Below are positions 55,301-64,000 of a DNA stretch of 64,000 nt, piece by piece. Numbering within the stretch: the first letter of the stretch is position 1; each line of letters begins with the position of its first letter. A program made the position numbers and the translations under genes. Origin of the DNA: OLB6 sp964525565 (lineage in GTDB: Bacteria; Bacteroidota; Ignavibacteria; Kapaibacteriales; Kapaibacteriaceae); the NCBI GenBank assembly GCA_964525565.1, contig CAZGHI010000007.1, positions 14,365 through 78,364 of the forward strand. Reading direction: 5' to 3'. Under the pieces are notes generated by a model. The model saw only the letters and a program-made list of their open reading frames with translations. It made no database searches and was not told where the DNA came from.

Positions 55301-58300
55301 CAACCCTGGTGTAGGTGGCTGCGCCGTTACATTCAACACAACACTTGCCATCGTTCCAAATCCAATAACTGCAGCACCGACAATACCTACTCCAATTTGT
55401 GTTGGTGGTAATTACACGTTAACGGGCAACGCATCTGCCTACCCGGGTGGTGGCGTTACACGTACGTGGAACTTTACACTTACACCGGTAGGTGCGTACA
55501 CAGGTTCGGCTGTTCTTAACTCTGGATCAATTGTCTCGAACGCGGCTACAGCAAACTGGAACGTAACCATCGGCGACTCATCTCTTGCTGATGTTCTTGC
55601 GGCCGGCACATTCAACTTAACGTACACGGTAACCGATGTGCTGGGAGCAGCTTCGTGCTCCGACACAGACACATACGGTACATACAACGTATTGTCACGT
55701 CCCGTTCGCCCGCAAGTTGATTTCCCAGACCCACAAACAGTTTGCGATGGTAATTACCCACAGGTATATACCATTACGAACTATAATGCCCTGCTAACCT
55801 ATACTGTTGGTCCGGCTACAAGCGCTGGCATCACGTATGTGTTTGCACCACCAACGTTAACAATCACAGACTGGGGCGTTCCTGGTGCGAAGCAATTCGA
55901 AATCATTGCTACAGATGCGTCGCCATGCGGACGTTCGCAAATCTGGGATATTAACGTTGTTGACATTCCTGTTAATCCACAGCCCGCTCCGGTAATCACG
56001 AATGCAACGCAAGATGAAGTATGCGTTGACTCGATGTACTTTGATAACATGTTGGTTGTAGGTCCTCTTGCAGATGACCCAACTCGTATTATCACATACT
56101 CGGCTCCGGCACCGTTGGCCAACCACTGGTATCAATGGTATGTAACCAATGGATTCATCGTTTACGGTTCCCCAGGTTCATATACCAGTGTTGGGCAAAA
56201 CACGGTTGCTACACTCAACGAGACATCGGCACAGGTTGTTTGGACTGGACCAACACCGGGTAAGGTTAAGTACCTTGTGTTTACTAGCGACCCAAACAGT
56301 CCCCCGCCGGCACCATGTTTCGCTACATCAATTGAGCCAACAATCAACCTGCCACAGGTTCCAACGGCTCCGCTAACATTCACAACAACATCATCAGCGC
56401 CTGGTAATAAAATTTGCGAAGGAGAGACCGTTGACCTGATTCTATCCAGCAGTGAAATTGGCCTGCACTATCGTGTAGAAGAATGGAATGGTTCAACATG
56501 GGTTAACACCGGAGTAACACCAGTTGCTGGTACGGGTGCTGCATTAAACATCACGGTTCCGGCTTCGGTTCTCACCTACATACCGAACCCAACGCCGATC
56601 ACAGATCATGTATTTCGGATTACGGCTCGCGATCAGTCGTTCACTCCAGACATCAACGGTCCATGTGAATGGTTGCGCACAGCTACCGACGTTATCACAA
56701 TCCATGTTTACGATACACCGAACGACATTCCAGTAGTCAATACTACACCACTCACCTGTGAAGGGGATGACGTTGTTCTGGAGATCGGAACAGTTGGTCA
56801 GCCATCACAAACGCACGTGATGTATGAAGTATGGCGTCGGCAGATCTTCCCAGTTGTTGGTGCTTGGGTATATACGAACATATCCGGAATGGGTAACGGC
56901 GGAATGCTTACTCTTACCGATGATATGAACGTACCGGCACCGGGTACAGGGGGACCACTGCTCGCTGTTGATAACTACGAGTATGAAATCCGTGCCTATA
57001 TTCCACCGGCACCATGGTTGCCACCTGCAAGTGGGTGCCCGGCAACAATGACAGATCATCCAACAGCTCGCATATTCGAGTACCCAACAGATCCAACGGT
57101 ATCATTTGTACCGAATCCAATCTGCTGGGAAGAAGAAATCACCGTTAACCTTGCAAACACGCAAGCTGGCGTTGAGTACGAAGTAAACGTTGGTGGTAGC
57201 TTCCTATCACCACAAGTAGTTCTGCAAGGCACAGGTGGCGCAGTTTCTACAACATTCAACGTTGTACTCATTCAGCCTACAAACCCTGTAAACTTTGCAA
57301 TCGTAAACAACGTGCAAGTAGAGGCACGTTTAGTACAGAATGGAACGTACACACGTCCAATTCCTCCGTCTGCATGCCCTGTTCAGTACGGAACAGTAAA
57401 CTATACTGTATATGAAAAACCAGTTGCAGTAGTTAACGGCCCAACCAATTCATGTGGACCATCTACTGCTACGTACACTGCAGACCCAGTGACACCTGCA
57501 CCGCCAATGTACTTTGACTGGTTGATCACAACAGTGCCACCAGCAGGAACAACACCAACGTTTGCAAATAACAGTGGCGTGAGTGGTACAGTTAATCCAT
57601 TCGTAGTAAACTGGGGTGTTCATCTCTTGAATTGCGATGGAACGTACAATCCGCTTCCACAAACAATCCGCATGATTGCTACGAATTCATGGGGTTGTAC
57701 AGACACAGCATTCTTCGATGTAACCATTGAGCCAACGGTGGCAGACGCTACCATTGATGGCCCGACACAGTCGTGTATCTACGGTGGATTCGAAGAGCAT
57801 CTCGACACGTTCACCGTTGAACGTCCTGCACCATGTGTATTCCCTGCAGGTACACAGTTCCTCTGGACAATGCCTACCGGTACCGTAAGTGGTGCAATTC
57901 GCAGTGGTCAGTTTACTCCTGGCATTGTTGCCGAATGGTACACAACAGGCGGCACCAACATTGGCACCGTACAAGTTGATGTCACATTGCCTCCATCACA
58001 TGGTGGTTGCACAACAACCATTCTCCATAATGTTGTTGTATATCCGCTACCAGTACCGGTTATCAATGGACCAACAACGGTTTGCCAAAACGACCAGAAC
58101 CGAATCTATACTGCCGACAACTATCCATCTGACACCTACAAGTGGCAGGTAATCGGCGGTACAATCGACGGTGGAATGGGCAACGGTGTTGTTGGTGATA
58201 CAGCATGGCGTAATGGAGTAGGACTCAACACTATTTCCGTTGACTTCCTTGATGAGCCGAACCCGAATGCATTCATTCGCCTAACGCAAGTTTCCAGCGT

Positions 58301-61300
58301 AGGTTGTATGAACGTAACCAACTTCTTTGTTGTAGTAAACCCAACTCCGGTACCAGTTATCAATGGTCCTGAAAAAGTTTGCGACAATTCAGTTGTTACG
58401 TACAGCACTGCAGATAATTCACCAAACAATACCTATCAGTGGACCGTTCTGGCGGGTGGTAATGCTACCATCCAGTCTGGTGCAAACCAGGCAACGGTAA
58501 CAGTATTGACAGGTGATATCACGAATGGAACCAGTTTCACACTGGAACTAACCGAAACAGTGCTTGCAACAAACTGCACTAAGACGGTTAACAAGGTTCT
58601 TCAGGTTGTTCAAAAACCAGAACCAGTCATCATTCGAGTTGCTCCGGCAGGAGGAACCGTTGGTGGTGCCTGCCTTGGTCAAACAGTTACGTACAGCAAC
58701 AGTGATCCGGTTGCACCAAACCCGAGCTACTCATACAAATGGGTGGTAACAAATGGAACGATCTCTGGTTCGGATGAAGCCGCCAGCATTCAGGTAACGT
58801 GGAACACCGTTGGTGTTGGTACAATAACGCTGAATAAATGGCACACAGGCAGCCAGTGCACAACAACCGTAACGCAAAACGTAAACGTTGTTAATGCACC
58901 AGCTCCTACGATCAGTGGGCCGACCGAGGTATGTGGACTAAGCGAGCACACCTACTCGACACCATTTGTAGCGGGCAATACATACTCATGGAGTATAAGC
59001 GGTAATGGAACCTTTACGGCTGGCCAGCTTACAAATGCAGCAACCGTTGAGTTTGTTAATACCACTCCAACATCATCGCTTGGAGCAACAATCTCTGTAA
59101 CGGAAACAAATACGGCAAGTGGTTGCTCCGCAGTCGCAACATTGAACGTAACCATTCGCCATCAACCAGTTGTTACCGCAATCAATCGTATTGCTCCTGC
59201 AGGTGCAGCCAATCAGGCTTGCAATAACAGCACAATCACATATGGCGTATCTACATACACAACCGGTATGGGTTACACATTCGATTGGTCTGTAACAGGT
59301 GGAACAATTGTATCCGGAGCTGGTACACAAACCATACAAGTTCAGTGGGTAAATGTAGGCACTCAGACAATCACCGTAACGGTTACAAACCCAACCGGAA
59401 ATTGTGATGCCACACAAACACTGAATGTTGGTGTTACATATCAACCAGTACCGGCAATTACCGGTAACACAATGCCTTGTACGGAAGATGAAGAAACCTA
59501 CTCCACACCAGCAGTTGCCGGAAGCACGTATGCATGGTCGCTGCCATCTGGAGGTGGAAACATTCTTTCGGGCACAACTTCCAACACATTTACCGTTCAA
59601 TGGACATTGCAAGGTCCACGTACTGTTCAGGTTATAGAAACCAATGGCAACTGTACTGCAACGGCAACCTTGAGTGTGATGGTTGGAAAGACACCTACAA
59701 GTACGGTTATCAATCGGGTTGCGCCAGCTCCTACAACAGCAGTTGCTGTAGCTTGTGTAAATCAGGTTATTACATATGCCACAGTAAACAATGCAGGCAA
59801 TACATATGCTTGGACAGTTACTGGCGGAAACTTTGTGGGTGGTATCAACAACACCTTCTCTGTACAAGTAGAGTGGACTACTATTGGTGCACAGACACTT
59901 ACAGTTAAGGAAACAACTGCCGGCACAAACTGTTCGAAGACAGTTTCACAGGTTGTGAATGTTGAAGATCAGCCAAACCCAACAATTGCAGGTCCTACAC
60001 CGGTATGTACCGAAGACGTATCCACATACAGTGTAACTGCAGTGGCCGGTCATTCATACAACTGGTCTATCAGCGGTGGTGGAACGATTCTATCGTCCAC
60101 AAATTCCAGCACACTAACGGTTGAATGGAATACCCCTGGCGTATGGACAGTAAACATCACACAGGAAAACGCAACTGGAAATTGCACGGCAACCGCTGCA
60201 CTTTCGGTTACCGTTGACCAAACGCCTACACAAACTGAAATCAACGGCGATGCAACTGTATGCTATGGCAGCACAGAGAATTATAACGTTGCTAATGTGG
60301 CCGGCCAATCNNNNNNNNNNATGTATGGACAGTAACCGGTGGCAATATTATCAGCGGTGCTGGAACAAACAGCATTAACGTACAGTGGACAGCCATAGGC
60401 AATCAGACAGTGAAGGTTGTAATTGGCACCATTGGAACGAATTGCGAAGTAACACTGACCAAGAATGTATCGGTTGAAGACATGCCAGCACCGTCCATAT
60501 CTGGACCAGCGATGGTATGTACCGACGACATTTCGAACTACAGTGTAAATCCAGTTGCTGGTCACACGTACGCATGGTCTATTTCCGGCGGTGGCACCGT
60601 GATGAGTGGAACAAACTCACACAATTTCGCCGTACAGTGGACAACAGCCGGAACACACACAGTTACGGTTGTACAAACCAACGGTACCGGAAACTGCTCG
60701 GCTACAGCTACACTTAGTGTAGTTGTTGATCAGACACCATTGCAAACCGAGATCGTTGGACCGGCTACCGTTTGCCAAGGAAGTACAGAAACGTATGCTG
60801 TTAAGAATCTTCCAGGTCAGACATACGACTGGACAGTAGTTGGTGGAATCATTGTTAGTGGTGCAGGAACGAGTACCATTGATGTTCAGTGGACAGTTCT
60901 TGGGTCACAGCAAGTAGAGGTTACGATTTCAACTGTTGGTTCGAACTGCGAGAAGACACTCACGCTGAACGTAACAGTAGAAGATCAACCAAATCCATCA
61001 ATCGCAGGTCCGACGATAGTCTGTACAGAAGATGTATCTACTTATTCTGTAACTGCAGTAAGTGGCCACACATACATGTGGTCGCTGGGCAGCGGAGGCA
61101 ATGTGATGTCGGCTACAAACACAGCAACATTTACTGTTGAGTGGACAACAGCCGGAACACATACTATTAAGATGACTCAGTGGAACAGTACAGGCAACTG
61201 TTATGCTACAACGATGGTTGACGTTACCGTACACCAAACACCAGTACAAACAACGATTGCCGGAAATGAAACCGTATGTAATGGTGCAATTGAACCATAC

Positions 61301-64000
61301 AGCGTTACGGCAATCGGCGGTCAGTCGTACGTTTGGACTGTAACAGGTGGTACTATCGTTGGCGGTGCGGGAACCAATGCCATCAACGTCCAATGGACGG
61401 CAATTGGTGCTCAAACCGTAACGGTGAACATCAAGACTAACGGTACAAACTGCGAAGTAACACTCACCAAGAATGTAACGGTTGAATTCCAGCCAGCACC
61501 TTCTATTAGTGGTGATGCCAACGTATGTACCGACACCGAAGAAACCTACACAACCCCTGCAAATGCAGGCAGCACATATTCGTGGACTGTAACAGGTGGT
61601 GTATTTACTTCGGGATCCACATCCAACACCGTTGTTGTAAAGTGGACAACAGCAGGAACTCAAACAATTACGGTAACTGAGAAGAACGCCTCGGGCAATT
61701 GCCAAGCAACAGCTTCTCTCTCCGTTGTTGTTTCTCCGAAGCCATCTACAACAACGATAACTCGGGTTTCACCGGCAGGTCCAGTTGACAAGGCCTGTGA
61801 AACAGATGTGATCACATATAGCACTCCATTCAATGCAACCAGCTCTTATGAGTGGACGGTAACTGGTGGTTCGATCGTAGGATCCAGCACCAGCAACACA
61901 GTTGTTATTCAATGGACAATGCTTGGTGTTCAAACCCTGAAGGTCGTTGAAACAACAACAGGTACGGACTGCAAGACTGAAAAGACACAGAATGTAACTG
62001 TAACGTATAAGCCTACACCAAACATCAACGGCGCCAATGTAGCATGTATCAACAAAGACCATGTGTACATGACGCCATACGTTGCTGGTAGCTCTTACAC
62101 GTGGAGTATCACACCATCGAATGCATTTGCACCGATAGTAGGATATCCAAACTCCAACTCTATTCAGATCAAGTGGATCCAGCCAGGTCTGCACACAGTA
62201 TCGGTAACAGAAACCAATATCTCAGGTGGCTGTTCTACAACTGCTACGATGCAGGTTCAGGTTAACGAAAAACCAACACCGTTTATCAGCTCAACAACTG
62301 GTTACGGCAACCCGTCGGGTCGCAGACCAGGTATCGTTTGCAACTTCAGTACACATACCTACACAACATTCGCAACACCTGGTAACACCTTCATCTGGAC
62401 GGTAACTGGTGGAACGATCATCTCCGGTCAGTACACCAATACTGTGCAGGTAACATGGGGTCCATCGGGAGTAGGTACACTGGCAGTTGAAGAAACGATC
62501 CCAGGTTCAGATTGTATCACGACTGACACAGACACCTTCGATATTCGTCCGACACCGTCGCCTCTCATCTCGGGTAACGTAAATCCATGCGGTGCATCAA
62601 CACAGACATACAGCACACCATTTGTAGTTGGTAATAGCTATCAATGGACAGTAGTAGGTGGCACCATCATCAATGGTCAGGGTACAAACACGATCACTGT
62701 ATCATGGTCGAACCCAGCATGGCCAAACGTTATCAACGGAACGGTGTCTGTAACGGAATGGGTAACCGACGTACTGCCAAGCATGAGTTGCATTAACTCA
62801 ACAACGGCAAACATCACGGTTCGCCCGAACCCACCAGTACCGTCTATTACCGGTCCGGGTGTTGTATGCGCTACCAACCTTTCGAATACACCTGTTACCG
62901 ACAACACTGTTGTGTACTCCACAACGGTTCCAACAACAGGTATTCTACAAGGCTCTGTATCGTATGCTTGGACGGTATCAAGCAATGGTACGATTGTTAG
63001 CTCCGCTACATCAACAAGTGTTAGCGTTCGTTGGACGAACAATACAAGCGTGCCAACAACAGGAACGGTTACGATCACTCAAACATCGTCGTTCGGTTGC
63101 ACAAGCACAGCTTCGTTGAATGTTACAATCAACCCGCTACCAACACCGAGCATCTCGGGTCCTGGATCGGTTTGCTTGAATAGCATTCACTCGTACACAA
63201 CGCCAGGAATGGCCGGTAACACTTACACATGGACAGTATTTGGCGGCAACATCATCCGTTCTGGTCAAGGCACACCAAACATTACAGTTGAATGGACTGT
63301 GCCGGGAACACACACACTTCGCGTAAGTGAAACGAATGCTTACGGATGTACTGTTCTTAACGACCGTACGATTGTTGTAAACCAGCTACCAAACGTAACC
63401 ATCACTGCATCTGGACCAACAACATTCTGTCAGGGTGGTGACGTAACTCTGTCCGCACCAATCGGCTTCGCATCGTATGTGTGGAGTACCGGTGAAACCT
63501 CGCGCAGCATTGTTGTTCGCACGTCGGGTACATATTCGGTAACAGTAACAGATGAGAATGGATGCTCGAATACATCCAACTCAATAACTGTTAACGTATT
63601 CCCGAGCTCGCTACCAATTATCACGGTTAGCGGTCCAACAACCTTCTGCGAAGGTGGTAGTGTAACGCTTACAGCGCCTTCAGGATTCAATGCATACCTG
63701 TGGTCAAACGGTGCTACAACACAAAGTATCACAGTTTCCACAGCAGGTGTGTACACAGTAACTGTATCTGATGGAAATGGATGTACCGGAACTTCAACAG
63801 AAGTTGTAGTCTTCGTTAATCCGAAGCCAACACCAGTGCTCACAGTTGTTGGTACAACAACGATCTGTTCTGGCGATAGTGTTGAAGTACGTGCTCCAGC
63901 CGGTTACACCTCCTACACATGGCGTTCGTCGTCCAATACCAATTACGGTACTGGCCGCTCGATCTCTGCATCGGGTGCCTGCAAGGCGGCGCAAGCGATC
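52371..64000 (+). CDS. Giant secreted repeat protein with about 37 Ig/PKD-like units (3' end outside window)
   Basis: More than 3870 codons and still open at the window end. The ATG at 52371 has a perfect GGAGG five bases upstream; an in-frame start at 52206 is not supported. A signal peptide (GLVALTFLLALLLGAVTPPSLWSQ) is followed by an N-terminal domain (about 60-330; FYVGSNGFITFLAG, DLDPDNGAGGDIWWQV) resembling nidogen-like/choice-of-anchor modules. From about residue 370 come about 37 Ig/PKD-like beta-sandwich units of 83-120 residues. Their consensus is GPxxVC, YSxPxxAGxTYxWxxxGG, W, and a second NC or GC; the two Cys per unit could form disulfides. The last units (from about 63390) are a shorter type (SGPTTFC, YxWS, SVTVTDxNGC). 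A T9SS tail and SprF-like partner may follow beyond 64000. Related giant proteins are SprB-like adhesins. It is interrupted by a 10-N gap at 60311. Confidence 0.85.
59985..61504 (+). repeat. Dimeric superrepeat array, three copies of 504 bp
   Basis: Inside the giant gene, two unit types alternate: type B (85 codons, VCTEDxSTYSVTAVxGHxY) and type A (83 codons, GQxYxWTVxGGxI, TLTKNVxVE). Starts of successive B units are 59985, 60497, 61001 and 61505. The last two spacings are exactly 504 bases. The first is 512 and becomes 504 if the 10-N gap inside it is really 2 bases, which also restores the frame. Confidence 0.75.
60311..60320. other. Assembly gap (10 N) in the giant repeat gene
   Basis: The gap lies in the repeat motif GQ-x-YVWTVTGG. 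Frames on both sides require 2 modulo 3. A 2-base gap reconstitutes GQSYVWTV, seen intact at about 61319, and makes this unit the same length as its neighbours. A larger collapse of 504 n + 2 bases is possible. Confidence 0.85.

Noticed and set aside
59073..61705. Long antisense ORFs (264 and 235 codons) opposite the giant gene
   Set aside because: They are Cys/Arg/Tyr-rich mirror frames of the repeats, expected where the sense frame is repetitive and biased.
53470..64000. Regularly spaced repeats that might suggest a CRISPR array
   Set aside because: The repeats are 249-360 bp coding units in one frame and vary at synonymous sites; there are no 30-bp repeat/spacer units.

Overview
ORGANISM. 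The window reads as a draft-assembly contig (three N-gaps) from a Gram-negative bacterium of the Bacteroidota/Chlorobiota assemblage. A Kapabacteria- or Ignavibacteria-like lineage is my best guess, by inference and not by database search. Reasons: at least five exported proteins end in type IX secretion (T9SS)-like C-terminal sorting domains; TAnnTTTG (Bacteroidota -7 type) boxes sit a few bases upstream of several starts; strong Shine-Dalgarno sequences are rare; OmpA-type and beta-barrel envelope proteins and heptose synthesis (HldD) imply an LPS outer membrane; and the ATP synthase genes are split, with atpDC not in the main cluster.

LAYOUT. 1-6.5 kb: a deoxyhypusine-synthase-like gene, then three minus-strand exported proteins (an endonuclease/exonuclease/phosphatase-fold protein, a frameshifted MauG/CCP di-haem peroxidase, and a PhoX-like DUF839 protein with an in-frame TGA). 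6.7-17.4 kb, plus strand: a MATE/MOP-like transporter, a fused Dpp-type ABC ATPase, an Mla-type ABC ATPase, a 1210-residue beta-propeller/ASH T9SS cargo abutting an OmpA-like barrel protein, and a class V aminotransferase. 17.4-22.2 kb, minus: a small unknown protein, upp, one ORF reading peroxiredoxin-TatD-outer-membrane protein in a single frame, and dnaX. 22.2-29.6 kb, plus: two tandem subtilisin-like T9SS proteases, an enoyl-CoA hydratase and an envelope protein. 29.8-37.0 kb: clpC, then an overlapping run (exported protein, family-4 uracil-DNA glycosylase, ddl, PfkB kinase, CBM9-like exported protein). 37.1-46.4 kb: atpZ-like, atpI-like, atpB, E, F, H, A, then hldD inserted before atpG, then a membrane glycosyltransferase-like locus broken by a G9 tract and a gap, and a membrane-anchored unknown. 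46.4-51.9 kb: phytoene/squalene synthase (minus), radA, an ECF sigma factor with an A17 tract, a small membrane partner, an unknown protein and obg. 51.9-64 kb: a hairpin-rich 500-nt leader followed by a giant secreted protein (over 3870 codons, still open at the window end) made of about 37 Ig/PKD-like units.

MOST INTERESTING. (i) The giant protein: its units alternate between two types and, between 59985 and 61504, form three successive 504-bp superrepeats, if the 10-N gap is really 2 nt. (ii) The peroxiredoxin-TatD-outer-membrane protein ORF, with a Shine-Dalgarno-preceded internal ATG in front of the third part's signal peptide. (iii) Long homopolymers inside coding sequence (A17 in a sigma factor, G9 in radA, G9 at the glycosyltransferase junction) that look like slippage or phase-variation sites. 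(iv) hldD inside the ATP synthase cluster. No tRNA, rRNA, CRISPR array, IS element or prophage gene was recognised.
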